Shown here piece by piece: positions 28,097 to 37,541 of a stretch of DNA of 64,000 nucleotides; the first letter of the stretch is position 1, and each line of letters opens with the position of its first letter. This stretch comes from Pseudoalteromonas sp. N1230-9 (GTDB lineage Bacteria > Pseudomonadota > Gammaproteobacteria > Enterobacterales > Alteromonadaceae). Both the position numbers and the translations under genes were made by a program. Under the pieces are notes generated by a model. The model ran no database searches, was not told where the DNA came from, and worked only from the letters and a program-made list of their open reading frames with translations. The stretch lies in the NCBI RefSeq assembly GCF_032716425.1, contig NZ_CP090419.1, forward strand, positions 3,040,001 through 3,104,000, read 5' to 3'.

Positions 28097-28875
28097 GACT
28101 TAATCTGTACCAAATCGAAATCGGCCATTCCAGGCACTATTTTTTGTAATCGAGATTCAGTGACATCTAGTGAGTTTAAACACTCACAGTATTCAGAGGC
28201 TTTCATTTCAAGCTGCTCCGCTTTCTTTTGCAGTGACTTATCTATTTCCTTAGAGATAATATCCATACGCTGACCCATGTCGTTAATGCGATCTTCGATA
28301 TTTCCTTCACGTGATTTAAACGCATCACCTAATGAAACTAAAATAGCCCCTAATGAGCCATGCACTGCTGAGTGAATTTTTTGGCTAATCTCTTTGGTAA
28401 AAAAGTCATCGATTTTCGACAATGATTGCGGGGCGATAAAGAAAAAGTCATCGCCACGCTTAAACTTATCCATCAGAGCACGTTCAACATACTGTAATTG
28501 CGTTTTAAGTACTTCAGGTTCTTTGTCGGACATGCCCTCTACGACCTGCTCAATAGCACTCAAACCTAGATTTACACCATCAGTGGCCAGTTCAACTAAT
28601 TCAGGCACAGTGTCACGAATACCTAAACTAAACTGCTCCACGACTTTGCTTTCTTCTGGATTCAGGTCAACCCAATAGCCACGAATAAATAACTGAGTAT
28701 TGTTGTTTATTTGTACACGGGTTTGGCCTTTATCAACAATACGAATAACATCATCTGTAATGATCAAGCCGTGACTAAGCTCAACTTCGCATTGTTTTTT
28801 AGCTAATGAGGCATAACTTGAAAAACTCGAGAATGTAATAGCTGCCGCAAGCAGCGAGCGAGAAAAAAACGCCAT
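28093..28875 (-). CDS. yggN: YggN-like DUF2884 exported protein
   Basis: A 260-aa exported protein from the ATG at 28875 (a GTG six bases upstream is also possible). The signal peptide is MAFFSRSLLAAAITFSSFSSYA. The mature part has the YggN pattern: CEVELSHGLIITDDVIRI near the start, DKGQTRVQINNNTQLFIRGYWVDL, and a long helical C-terminal half with charged heptads (IEDRINDMGQRMDIISKEIDKSL). Two Cys near the end (YCECL) could pair. Function unknown. Confidence 0.85.
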   Translation of the reverse strand: MAFFSRSLLAAAITFSSFSSYASLAKKQCEVELSHGLIITDDVIRIVDKGQTRVQINNNTQLFIRGYWVDLNPEESKVVEQFSLGIRDTVPELVELATDGVNLGLSAIEQVVEGMSDKEPEVLKTQLQYVERALMDKFKRGDDFFFIAPQSLSKIDDFFTKEISQKIHSAVHGSLGAILVSLGDAFKSREGNIEDRINDMGQRMDIISKEIDKSLQKKAEQLEMKASEYCECLNSLDVTESRLQKIVPGMADFDLVQIKS

Positions 28876-28934
28876 ATACACCCCAAGAAGACAAAAAGAG
28901 AGGTCAGTAGATTAGCAAAAATCCAGTTTTATGC

Positions 28935-28961
28935 AAGTAAAACGCCTAGCTATGCTAGGCG
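28935..28961 (-). terminator. Terminator of the metalloprotease gene
   Basis: An 8-bp stem CGCCTAGC / GCTAGGCG with a TAT loop. On the minus strand it is followed by TTTTACTT. It lies about 20 bases after the protease stop codon. Confidence 0.78.
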
Positions 28962-28979
28962 CCTTAAAAGAAAGGTGAG

Positions 28980-31409
28980 TTAAATTGGCGAACCCGGTGG
29001 CATTGGCAATACTTTAAAGTTTGCAGGCCACTCACCGCTTGCTAAAAAGTGGCTGATTTGTTCGCTTAAATATTGCTTGAAGGCACTATCACCTACTGAT
29101 GCACTTCCTAGCATTGATTCTTGCTGGTAACTCTTTGCAAGCTTGCCAAGGTAATAACGAAACTGTGCTTGTACCTCAGGCGCGACTTTATCACTCGTTA
29201 CTAAATCAGCAAATTGCTTAGCCGTTAAAAGCTGCACTCGTTGGCTAATCTTACCCGCCATTCCTTGGGCAATTTTTTGCTCGAAAATTTGCTGATAAGT
29301 TTGAGCTAATAATGAATCTAAACTATAAAATGCATCGCTACGCGCTTGTTGCTGCGCGAGGCGATTAACACGCTGGCTATTAAATAATAGGCTTAAACTA
29401 TGTGCAGCTGCGACTTCAGGCAATGCCATAGCATCCAGGGTTAACCCTGTACGACCGACAATGCTCTCGCGTGATTTAGATTCCCCATACGCTTTTGGTG
29501 GAATAAGCGCTAACACTGACTCAGGTAAAACAAGATTCTCAGCTTTTAGTGTAGCAAGTAATGCATCAACAGCCGCTTGCTGGGTTTGCTTAGTTACAAC
29601 TTGCGCCCCTTTTGGCTCAGAGTCATCACGTACTTCATATTCGTAATTAACACCGGCAATTAATTTAACCGCAGCTTCAACTTGATAGCGATGGAATAAA
29701 TAAAGTGGCACTAGCATTTCTTCTAATTGCGATAACGCAGTCCCCGTTTTGATATTTTCAATACCAAAGCTCGTCAGCGCTTGTTTGCGAATATCAAGTA
29801 CACGCATTAACTCATCACTTGGTGAACGACCGTTATCCCACAAATGCCCCGTTGGATGAGCGCCCCCTTTAGCACGTGCATCACTGTCCGAAATAAATTC
29901 CAACCCTTTGCTTTTATTTTCAGCTAAAATTGCGGCCAGTTGTTGTGGTTCATCTTGGTTTGTAAAATCGCTATAACCATATTTTATCACTTGTGTGTCC
30001 CACACTCCCATACCAGAGGCATAGCCTCGGCTCACATCCAGTTTGCCTTGCTCATTGAAACTAAGTAGCGGGTGAGGATAGTCCATTACCGATGCTCTAT
30101 CAGCGACCGACGCTGAAAAGTTATGTGCAATCCCTAAAGTGTGGCCTATTTCATGAGCGCTTAGTTGACGAATACGATCAAGAGCCATTGCTTGTAAACG
30201 AGTAGCAACTTCATTACCTTCAAAATAAGGGGCAGCTAATGCCTCAGCAATAAGGATATCTTGACGTACACGTAATGAGCCCAGTGTTACATGGCCTTTA
30301 ATAATTTCGCCCGTTCTCGGGTCTATCACTGAGCTGCCATACGACCAGCCACGTGTTGCACGGTGTACCCATTGGATCACGTTGTAGCGTATATCCATAG
30401 GATTAGCATCATCAGGTAACACTTTAACGATAAATGCGTTCTTATAGCCAGCAGCATTGAATGCATCATTCCACCATTTAGCGCCCTCTAACAAGGCTGT
30501 TTTAACTGGCTCAGGCACGCCCGGATCTAAATAGTAAACAATCGGTTCAACGGGTTCGCTAATTGGCAGGCTCGGATCTTTTTTTGCTAAACGGTGGCGC
30601 GGGATATAACGCACATACATAGACTCACCAAGTGGTGCGGCGTAATCTTTATGCTCAATACTCCAGTAACCTGATTGAGGGTGGAATTGACGTGGTGTGT
30701 AGTTATCATCAGGCAGTTCAATAAAAGAATGATGCATATGTACTGTAAGTATGTGAGGATCAGCGCTCACTTGACGAACAAACTCACCTGGGTTACTACC
30801 TTGAAAAGTGAGTATTGCCTCTAACTCTGTATTTTTCACAAATGCGTTTGAACGAGCTAAATAGACTGCGCTTCGGTTACCATCTAAATTAAAGCTCCCC
30901 TGCGAAGTTGCAGCTAAACGACGACTTACACCGTGTACATCACTCAATAAATAAGGAGTATAGTCTACAAGCACCGCTGAGTCTGACTCTGCAACAACAC
31001 TAAAGCCCGCAAGAATACTCGAAGCAAACGCTTCTTTGATACTTTGCTGCTCGGCCAAGTTGGTCGTATTCGCTCGATAATAAGTATTCAATGCTCGTAA
31101 CATCACCTTATCACCAAAACGTTCAAATTGTACTAAATAGGTATTGCCAAGTTGCCCTCGATCAAGGCCTATATCATTTGAGCCCACGCCATAAGGTAAG
31201 CTTTGCTGAAGTAAAAAAGGTTGCTTTAGTTTATCAACTGCAACATACACTTTGCCGCTTTCAGAATCATAATAGAAAGAATAATAGCCCGAAAAATGAC
31301 TCATTTTTTCAGTAAAATCATTTATAGGCTTAATTGCTGCGTGTGCTTGAGTTATTATAGTAAGCAGCACAGCTAAGAGCAGGTATCGTAGTAATGGTAT
31401 TTTTTGCAT
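28980..31409 (-). CDS. Exported zinc-dependent metalloprotease (metzincin-like, DUF5117/DUF4953 type)
   Basis: An 809-aa protein with signal peptide ending in QAHA (MQKIPLLRYLLLAVLLTIITQAHA). A beta-rich N-terminal half (DUF5117-like) leads to the catalytic core, where AHEIGHTLGIAHNF gives HExxHxxGxxH with zinc ligands H419, H423 and H429 and catalytic E420. The Met-turn may be the following SVMDYPHPLLS. The region after about residue 550 is mostly helical. It is probably a periplasmic or secreted peptidase used in nutrient acquisition. It is divergent from fbp. Confidence 0.9.
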   Translation of the reverse strand: MQKIPLLRYLLLAVLLTIITQAHAAIKPINDFTEKMSHFSGYYSFYYDSESGKVYVAVDKLKQPFLLQQSLPYGVGSNDIGLDRGQLGNTYLVQFERFGDKVMLRALNTYYRANTTNLAEQQSIKEAFASSILAGFSVVAESDSAVLVDYTPYLLSDVHGVSRRLAATSQGSFNLDGNRSAVYLARSNAFVKNTELEAILTFQGSNPGEFVRQVSADPHILTVHMHHSFIELPDDNYTPRQFHPQSGYWSIEHKDYAAPLGESMYVRYIPRHRLAKKDPSLPISEPVEPIVYYLDPGVPEPVKTALLEGAKWWNDAFNAAGYKNAFIVKVLPDDANPMDIRYNVIQWVHRATRGWSYGSSVIDPRTGEIIKGHVTLGSLRVRQDILIAEALAAPYFEGNEVATRLQAMALDRIRQLSAHEIGHTLGIAHNFSASVADRASVMDYPHPLLSFNEQGKLDVSRGYASGMGVWDTQVIKYGYSDFTNQDEPQQLAAILAENKSKGLEFISDSDARAKGGAHPTGHLWDNGRSPSDELMRVLDIRKQALTSFGIENIKTGTALSQLEEMLVPLYLFHRYQVEAAVKLIAGVNYEYEVRDDSEPKGAQVVTKQTQQAAVDALLATLKAENLVLPESVLALIPPKAYGESKSRESIVGRTGLTLDAMALPEVAAAHSLSLLFNSQRVNRLAQQQARSDAFYSLDSLLAQTYQQIFEQKIAQGMAGKISQRVQLLTAKQFADLVTSDKVAPEVQAQFRYYLGKLAKSYQQESMLGSASVGDSAFKQYLSEQISHFLASGEWPANFKVLPMPPGSPI

Positions 31410-31570
31410 AATCTTATCTTTGTTATTCGCGTTTTAAATACTGTACAGGTATTAGGCAGTATAAAGTATCGCCAACAAAAAACAGCTATTTAAGACGAAA
31501 TTCAGCGCTTGCTAAGACATTCTCTCTCACACTTAAAAATGTCTGGCTACAACGTTATCAGGAAAATAGA

Positions 31571-32539
31571 ATGCGTAGACTCCCACCGGTATTATTAGAA
31601 GATGGTTGCCCTCGTGAACTGATCTCATTGATCAGAACAGTGCTTGCGGCATGTAAAGAAATTTCATTCCGTGTTGGTCAAGGTGCCTTATCAGGTGTGT
31701 TAGGTTCAACTCTTGACGAAAATATTCAGGGTGAAACACAAAAGAAATTAGATGTACTTACCAATCAGCTTCTAAAAGACATTTTACTCGAATCGGGCTA
31801 CGTAAAAGCCATTGCTTCTGAGGAAGAAGATTTTACCGTTGCGGGTAACCCTGATGCTAAATACATCGTTGCCTTTGACCCGCTTGATGGCTCTTCAAAT
31901 ACCGATATTAACTCACTGGTTGGTACGATTTTCTCAATTATGGCAGCGCCTGATGGCGCGGATCCTGCTGATCCAAGTATATTTATGCAACCGGGTAAAA
32001 ACCAAGTTGCAGCGGGTTATGTATTATATGGCCCATCTACCGTGCTGGCATTAACAACTGGCAAAGGCACACGCTTTTTCACCTTAGATAAAACGCACGG
32101 AACCTTCTTATTAACAGAAGATTTTGCAAAAGTCCCTGAAGACACTAGCGAATTTGCTATTAATGCCTCGAATCAGCGCCATTGGCAACCGGCGATGCAA
32201 AATTACATCAATGACTTAATTGCTGGTGACACAGGCCCTCGTGGTCGTAACTTCAACATGCGCTGGATTGCTGCAATGGTGGGTGATGTGCACCGTGTTT
32301 TATGTCGTGGTGGTATTTTCACTTACCCGACCGATACGAAAGATCCAAATAAACCTAACAAATTACGTTTACTATACGAAGCAAACCCTATGGCGATGTT
32401 AATCGAACAAGCTGGCGGTATTGCCTCAACGGGCACAGAGCGCATCATGGATATTCAACCTGACGCTATCCACCAACGTGTTGCGGTGATCTTAGGCTCG
32501 AAAAACGAAGTTGAAACCTGCTTGAACTATCATAAGTAG
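31571..32539 (+). CDS. fbp: Class I fructose-1,6-bisphosphatase
   Basis: A 322-aa gluconeogenic enzyme that removes the 1-phosphate of fructose 1,6-bisphosphate. Metal-binding motifs are ASEEEDF near residue 79 and [24 protein letters not shown] near 99-122. The substrate-site region includes [16 protein letters not shown] and [20 protein letters not shown]. An AGGA sits upstream of the ATG. The length and motifs match the class I enzyme of other gammaproteobacteria. Confidence 0.97.
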   Translation: MRRLPPVLLEDGCPRELISLIRTVLAACKEISFRVGQGALSGVLGSTLDENIQGETQKKLDVLTNQLLKDILLESGYVKAIASEEEDFTVAGNPDAKYIVAFDPLDGSSNTDINSLVGTIFSIMAAPDGADPADPSIFMQPGKNQVAAGYVLYGPSTVLALTTGKGTRFFTLDKTHGTFLLTEDFAKVPEDTSEFAINASNQRHWQPAMQNYINDLIAGDTGPRGRNFNMRWIAAMVGDVHRVLCRGGIFTYPTDTKDPNKPNKLRLLYEANPMAMLIEQAGGIASTGTERIMDIQPDAIHQRVAVILGSKNEVETCLNYHK

Positions 32540-32552
32540 CAACAAGTACATA

Positions 32553-32590
32553 CCTTAGGCTGAAAGATATAAGACTCTTTCAGCCTAAGG
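32553..32590. terminator. Perfect 14-bp inverted repeat between fbp and a convergent gene
   Basis: The arms CCTTAGGCTGAAAG and CTTTCAGCCTAAGG match perfectly around a 10-base loop. The hairpin lies between two converging genes and probably terminates both, but no T-tract follows on either strand. The stop codon of the 107-aa minus-strand gene is inside the right arm. Confidence 0.6.
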
Positions 32591-32903
32591 TCAGTTCTAA
32601 TAACTTCTTTAGCGTACTTTTACTCAACTCACCCATTTGCTCGTTATTACTTAAGGCAAAGATCGCGCCTTCAACCTCACTTTCATCGATGTCTTGACGA
32701 GATTCCAATACATTTGCCCAAAGTTCTAACTCATCGATATCTATTTCGCCGTCAATAACACGCTGTAAAACCTGACAAAAAACGTCTTGCGTAACGATAT
32801 ACACATCACCTTGATTGTCAGGGCTGCTGGTAATAATAGAGATTGCCTCAAATCGGTTTTCACCAAATCGGGCAAACTCATCTAATGCGTCTAATTTATC
32901 CAT
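32580..32903 (-). CDS. Small acidic unknown protein
   Basis: A 107-aa acidic protein (MDKLDALDEFARFGENRF...). It has no signal peptide and no cysteine pairs. The middle IVTQDVFCQVLQRVIDGEIDIDELELWANVLESRQDI looks like a small all-helical fold with an acidic helix pair. I do not recognise a family. The start is reasonable and the gene is placed head to head with the Cys-rich gene at 32947. Confidence 0.65.
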   Translation of the reverse strand: MDKLDALDEFARFGENRFEAISIITSSPDNQGDVYIVTQDVFCQVLQRVIDGEIDIDELELWANVLESRQDIDESEVEGAIFALSNNEQMGELSKSTLKKLLELTLG

Positions 32904-32946
32904 TTGCTATGCTTACCTTTTCAATCTCAAAGCATCTTTTTACTGA

Positions 32947-33303
32947 ATGACAACCCTTACTTGCTCGCAATGCAAAGCAACACTTAACTGCCAAGCCGAC
33001 AATATAAATGCTTGTTGGTGTAATGAATTACCCGCCATTTTACCACTTGATGAAGCAGCTACATCCTGTTTGTGCCGTGATTGTACAATTAAGGAAATAA
33101 ATTTATTTTTATCCAAACTATACCAACAGCCTCTTAAGCAACAACTCGCTTTTGCCAACCCTTTCTATCACCAAGGTAAGTTAATTGAAAATCTCGATTA
33201 CACAATGAAAAACAACTACATGGTATTTAGTCGCTGGTTCTTTTTAAAGCGCGGACATTGCTGTAAAAACGACTGCACCCACTGCCCTTTTTCCGATAGT
33301 TAA
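32947..33303 (+). CDS. Cysteine-rich CWC domain plus DUF5522 protein
   Basis: A 118-aa protein. The N-terminal part (TCSQCKATLNC...ACWCNELP, then CLCRDC) matches the Cys-rich CWC pattern. The C-terminal part (YMVFSRWFFLKRGHCCKNDCTHCPF) matches DUF5522. Twelve or so cysteines arranged in pairs suggest zinc or an iron-sulphur site. The two domains are separate families in many genomes, so this may be a natural fusion. Function unknown. Confidence 0.82.
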   Translation: MTTLTCSQCKATLNCQADNINACWCNELPAILPLDEAATSCLCRDCTIKEINLFLSKLYQQPLKQQLAFANPFYHQGKLIENLDYTMKNNYMVFSRWFFLKRGHCCKNDCTHCPFSDS

Positions 33304-33331
33304 TATCCAGATAGAGTATTTATTCAATTAT

Positions 33332-33349
33332 TTTGCATTTTATTGCAAA
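33332..33349. promoter_or_regulatory. Candidate operator upstream of the second TonB receptor
   Basis: The inverted repeat TTTGCA, six bases, TGCAAA is an 18-bp symmetric site. It lies just upstream of a predicted promoter, an activator-type position. It has the layout, but not the sequence, of a TyrR box. Confidence 0.4.
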
Positions 33350-33355
33350 TAACGC

Positions 33356-33385
33356 ATGACTACGAGAATAAAAATACACTATAAT
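33356..33385 (+). promoter_or_regulatory. Promoter of the second TonB receptor
   Basis: The -10 TATAAT (33380-33385) is a full consensus match. The -35-like ATGACT (33356-33361) lies 18 bases upstream. This leaves an AT-rich leader of about 90 bases before the ATG at 33484. Confidence 0.6.
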
Positions 33386-33483
33386 TGGATATAAATTCAC
33401 TAAATCAATCTCTTTTAAGCTTAAATTACTAGCTACGCCTATTTTTTAAGCATAAATTTATTGTAACTACATCGGAATCAAAC

Positions 33484-35916
33484 ATGAATACCTTTAGGCC
33501 TGCTCTACTTGCAAGTGCAATTTCTGCGGTTTTAATCAATAGCAATATGGCATTTGCAGCAGAAGATACTATCGACGTCGATAAATCAATTGAAACAATT
33601 CAAATTACTGCAACACGACGAGCAGGTTCTGTGCAAGATGCACCACTCAATATTACGGCCCTAAATGGCGATGTAATTAGCGACCAAAATATTAGTGATT
33701 TAGAAGATGTTGCACGCTGGGTGCCAGGCCTAACGATTTCTGATCAAGGTGGCCGTGAAGGTTCTCCGATTATCGTTCGTGGTTTGAACACCAATACCTC
33801 TGACCGTATTTCTGATAGCGGCACAGTCGCAACTTATGTTGGTGAAATCCCACTTAGTATTGATTTACGTTTAACTGATGTTGATCGCATGGAAGTACTC
33901 ATCGGCCCACAAGGTACACTGTATGGCGCAGGGACTTTAGGCGGTGCGATCCGTTATTTGCTTAAACAACCCGATCTAGATTTAACAGAAGGTCAGGTAA
34001 CAGGTGATGTATTTAGCATTAACGAAAGTGACGGCACAGGCGGTGAGTTTGGCGTGGTATTCAACACCCCGCTAATTGAAGAAAAACTAGCTCTTCGCGC
34101 TAGCTTAAATTATTACGATAACCCGGGTTACATTGACTACACGCACGTGGTTCAAGAGCCAGGTGTATCAAATCCGAATCCTGACTTTTCTGACAGCAGT
34201 GATGTTAACGCCAACTTAAAAAGCGTAAGCGATGTTAACGATGAGCAAATCACCACAGCACGTTTATCACTGCGTTGGCTTGCAACCGAAGATGTAGATG
34301 CAACGCTTAACTACTTCTATCAAAAACAAGAAAATGGCGGTAACTCAACATCGCAATACGGCTCTCTTGCTAATAGCAGTGCGCTACAAGGTATCCCAGG
34401 AAAGTACGAAAACGTTGCCCGTGTACTTGAGCCAGGCGAAGAAGAAAACGATTTATTAAGCTTAGAGATTAAAGCGGATCTTGGTTTTGCTGAGTTGGTA
34501 TCGGCATCTGGTTGGTCTAGCTATGAGCAATCTGGTCAGCGCGACCAAACCGATCTACTTTACGATATTTGGTCAGGTTATGCCGACTTCCCTTCTTTCG
34601 TTGGCTACACACACGACACCTCTGAGCGCGATACCTTCACGCAAGAACTTCGTTTAGTTTCAAATAGTAGTAGCGCTTTTAACTGGATCGTAGGTGGCTT
34701 CTATAACAAATTAGAAAGTCACTCAGATGACCGTGAGTACACGCCAGGTCTGACTGAATATTGGGGTGGCGGTATCCCTAATGTTGAACAAGACCTTGAG
34801 TACATTCTAATTTCAGATAGCGAAACCACTGAAAAAGCACTTTTTGGTGAAATCGGCTACAGCATTACAGATCAGCTTGATGTAACTCTAGGTGCACGTT
34901 TTTACGAATACGATGTTTCTACAACATCAGGTTCTGCTACACCGCTTTACTCAGGGGATTTTGATTCTCTTGCTAATCTAGATATGGAAACGGTTAGTGC
35001 CAGCGATAGCGGTAACTTATTTAAGTTTAATGCTAATTACACATTTGATAACGGTATTCTTGCTTACTTTACTGTGAGTGAAGGTTTCCGTATTGGTGGT
35101 GGTAACGGTATTGCTCCTTGCCCTGATGTATTACCTGAGCAACAAATAGTTTGTGCCCTGCCAAACGAAGAAGATTACAAACCAGATACAACGGTCAACT
35201 ACGAGCTAGGCTTTAAGTCATCATGGTTACGTAACCGCCTACACTTCAATGCAGCGCTATTTAATGTTGATTGGAAAGATGCGCAAGTAGGTAGCAGCAC
35301 TGTAAATGGCCAAGAGCTAATTACTTCGAACGCAGGCTCTGCTAATTCAAAAGGTGTTGAGCTTTCTACTCGTGCAATGATTGGTGACAACTGGGCTGCA
35401 TATGCGACATACGCGTATGCAAAGGCTGAATTGACCGAAGATGCGCCGTACTTATTTGGCGTGTTAGGCGATGACTTAGCGCAGTACCAAAGCTACTATG
35501 ATGGTGCTAAAGGCGACCGTTTACCAGGTGCTCCTGAGCATCAATTCTCGTTTGGTCTTCGTTACGAGCAAGATGTCTTAGGTGATAAGTTATTAAGCGT
35601 AAACTACGGTATCACAGCGCAAAGTGATGTAATCACCAAAGTAGGCTTAAAAGCAGACGGCGAAGTATTACCAGGTTATGCACTAAGTAACTTATCTGCC
35701 AAAATTACTGGCGATATGTGGTCTGCAACGCTTTACGTAGACAACTTATTCGATAAATATGCATTCACTTCTGTACGTCGTGATAAGTCTTGGGCAGGTA
35801 TGTCGCAATATGCTGAGCTTAACAAAGAGCTACCTGAGCTACAGCGTGTTTATGGTCACTACACCACCGCGCCTCGTACCATCGGTATGAAGTTTAGCTA
35901 CAACTTTGAGCTGTAA
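33484..35916 (+). CDS. TonB-dependent outer-membrane receptor
   Basis: An 810-aa protein with signal peptide MNTFRPALLASAISAVLINSNMAFA. The N-terminal plug opens IETIQITATRRAGSVQDAPLNITALNGDVI and includes VRGLNTNTSD and LIGPQGTLYGAGTLGGAIRYL. The barrel ends TIGMKFSYNFEL, a terminal strand with Phe near the end. The plug pattern (ATRRAGSVQDAPLNITA) is of the iron-complex/catecholate-like or uncharacterised polymer class. The substrate is not determinable. It is expressed from its own promoter and ends at a terminator. Confidence 0.93.
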   Translation: MNTFRPALLASAISAVLINSNMAFAAEDTIDVDKSIETIQITATRRAGSVQDAPLNITALNGDVISDQNISDLEDVARWVPGLTISDQGGREGSPIIVRGLNTNTSDRISDSGTVATYVGEIPLSIDLRLTDVDRMEVLIGPQGTLYGAGTLGGAIRYLLKQPDLDLTEGQVTGDVFSINESDGTGGEFGVVFNTPLIEEKLALRASLNYYDNPGYIDYTHVVQEPGVSNPNPDFSDSSDVNANLKSVSDVNDEQITTARLSLRWLATEDVDATLNYFYQKQENGGNSTSQYGSLANSSALQGIPGKYENVARVLEPGEEENDLLSLEIKADLGFAELVSASGWSSYEQSGQRDQTDLLYDIWSGYADFPSFVGYTHDTSERDTFTQELRLVSNSSSAFNWIVGGFYNKLESHSDDREYTPGLTEYWGGGIPNVEQDLEYILISDSETTEKALFGEIGYSITDQLDVTLGARFYEYDVSTTSGSATPLYSGDFDSLANLDMETVSASDSGNLFKFNANYTFDNGILAYFTVSEGFRIGGGNGIAPCPDVLPEQQIVCALPNEEDYKPDTTVNYELGFKSSWLRNRLHFNAALFNVDWKDAQVGSSTVNGQELITSNAGSANSKGVELSTRAMIGDNWAAYATYAYAKAELTEDAPYLFGVLGDDLAQYQSYYDGAKGDRLPGAPEHQFSFGLRYEQDVLGDKLLSVNYGITAQSDVITKVGLKADGEVLPGYALSNLSAKITGDMWSATLYVDNLFDKYAFTSVRRDKSWAGMSQYAELNKELPELQRVYGHYTTAPRTIGMKFSYNFEL

Positions 35917-35930
35917 TTAAACATCCCCAT

Positions 35931-35962
35931 AAAAGCCTTGCCTCCTTTAGGCAGGGCTTTTT
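35931..35962 (+). terminator. Terminator of the second TonB receptor
   Basis: The stem AAAAGCCTTGCC / GGCAGGGCTTTTT has a 7-base loop and one mismatch or wobble, and is followed by T residues. Confidence 0.85.
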
Positions 35963-35985
35963 AATAATTAAGTATTCTGGTGAAT

Positions 35986-35994
35986 TGGTATACT
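35986..35994 (+). promoter_or_regulatory. Extended -10 promoter close to the TPR-sulfotransferase start
   Basis: TGGTATACT matches the extended -10 pattern TGnTATAAT with one change. A start site about seven bases later (near 36001) would fall next to the ATG at 36003, so the transcript would be nearly leaderless. There is no ribosome binding site before that ATG. Confidence 0.5.
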
Positions 35995-36002
35995 ATGCGC
36001 TT

Positions 36003-37541
36003 ATGCTAAATGATACCCAACAAGCGCTTCGCGCTCATATCCAACAGTTGTTAAGCAACAAACAACTAAACGATGCACATCACCTACTTGTGCAGCGGCT
36101 AAAACAAAATCCTGAAGACCACGTATGTTACTTTTTACTCAGCGAAGTCAACACCGCAGCTGGCGATATCAACAAAGCGATTAAGCTGCTTGAGAAAGCG
36201 CTAATCCTAGCCCCTTTTGCGATTTATCATTTAGCACTTGCCAAGTTATACGTACTGTTAGGCAAAATAAGTAATGCGGCTGTGCATTATCAAAGCGCTC
36301 TACAAACAACTGACTTTGGTGCCGCTGATTTTGATACATTAGCCAATATTGCGACCCGTTTAGGGCATTATGACGACGCCCTTAGCTTTCAAAAAGCAGC
36401 CTACCAACGCAACAAGGATAACCCACAAATTAGCTATAATTTGGCGGTGTGTTATAAAATTCACGGACTGTTCGATGAAGCTAAAAGCTTGTTACAGCAA
36501 CTAACCACACAGCAAGCTAGTTTTTATCAAGCCCACTATTCGCAGGCTGAACTCAATACTGTTATAGATGCAGAGCTACATATTCAAAAACTACAAGCCT
36601 TGGCGGATAGAGAAAAAAGCATTATTGACCAACAAGTGTATTTTCATAGTCTTGCTCTTAATTATGAGCACCTTAATGACTACAAAAATGCATTTAAATA
36701 CTTTGCACTAAGTAAGCAAGCGATAGCCGGTAAACTTAATTATCAAGCCACACAGCATCGCCACTTTTGTCAAAAACTGATTACCCATAGCAAACAGCAA
36801 GCAATTGAAAGTAGTGACTCTGAGCTCTCACCGGTTTTTGTCGTTGGCATGCCCCGCTCTGGTACAACCTTAGTTGAGAAAATCCTTAATCAAAGTACAC
36901 AATTGCAAGGCATTGGGGAATTAAACGATATTGCGCAATTGATACAACACGCCACGCAATCAGCTCGTGTGATTGACAGCGAAATGCTCGGTAAGGCATA
37001 TGAATCTGAGGCGATAAAGACAGCACTGACTAACTATCAACAAAGAGCCCAGCTGCTAAGTGATGGCCTAAGAAGTTGTGATAAACAGCCATTTAACTTT
37101 TACTATATTGATTTTATTTTAGCGGCTTTTCCTAATGCTAAAATCGTTTGTATGCTGCGGGACTGGCAAGATTGCAGCATTGCCAACTTTAGGCAGATGT
37201 ATAGCCCGCAAAGTGTGTTCCATCACTACAGCTTTACACTTGAGGATATTGCCTCGTTCCATCAAGATTACTCGGCATTAGTCAGTCATTTTGCTAACAA
37301 GTATCCTGAGAACGTTTTTTTACAAAGCTATGAGCAATTGGTGGCAGAGCCTCCCCTACAAACTCAAAAGCTCTATGCGTTTTGTGATTTAAGCTGGCAG
37401 GAAAACTGCCTGACTTTTTATAAAAACAATGCAGCATCAGCCACGGCGAGTAAAAAGCAAATTCGCCAGCCACTGAATAAAAACAGTATCGGCAGCTGGC
37501 AAAATTACGCTGAGCTTATTGATGTGGGCCTGTTTCAATAG
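36003..37541 (+). CDS. TPR-repeat protein with C-terminal sulfotransferase domain
   Basis: A 512-aa protein from the ATG at 36003; a TTG 18 bases upstream would add six residues, but the -10 element overlaps that region. Residues 1-250 contain several TPR repeats (ALILAPFAIYHLALAKLYVLLGKISNAAVHYQSAL and others). Residues 278 to the end form a sulfotransferase domain with the PAPS-binding P-loop VVGMPRSGTTLVEK at about 280-293. PAPS is the known sulfate donor of this family; the acceptor is unknown, and tyrosine or surface polysaccharide have been suggested for related proteins. The gene converges with sseA and overlaps it by 26 bases. Confidence 0.88.
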   Translation: MLNDTQQALRAHIQQLLSNKQLNDAHHLLVQRLKQNPEDHVCYFLLSEVNTAAGDINKAIKLLEKALILAPFAIYHLALAKLYVLLGKISNAAVHYQSALQTTDFGAADFDTLANIATRLGHYDDALSFQKAAYQRNKDNPQISYNLAVCYKIHGLFDEAKSLLQQLTTQQASFYQAHYSQAELNTVIDAELHIQKLQALADREKSIIDQQVYFHSLALNYEHLNDYKNAFKYFALSKQAIAGKLNYQATQHRHFCQKLITHSKQQAIESSDSELSPVFVVGMPRSGTTLVEKILNQSTQLQGIGELNDIAQLIQHATQSARVIDSEMLGKAYESEAIKTALTNYQQRAQLLSDGLRSCDKQPFNFYYIDFILAAFPNAKIVCMLRDWQDCSIANFRQMYSPQSVFHHYSFTLEDIASFHQDYSALVSHFANKYPENVFLQSYEQLVAEPPLQTQKLYAFCDLSWQENCLTFYKNNAASATASKKQIRQPLNKNSIGSWQNYAELIDVGLFQ

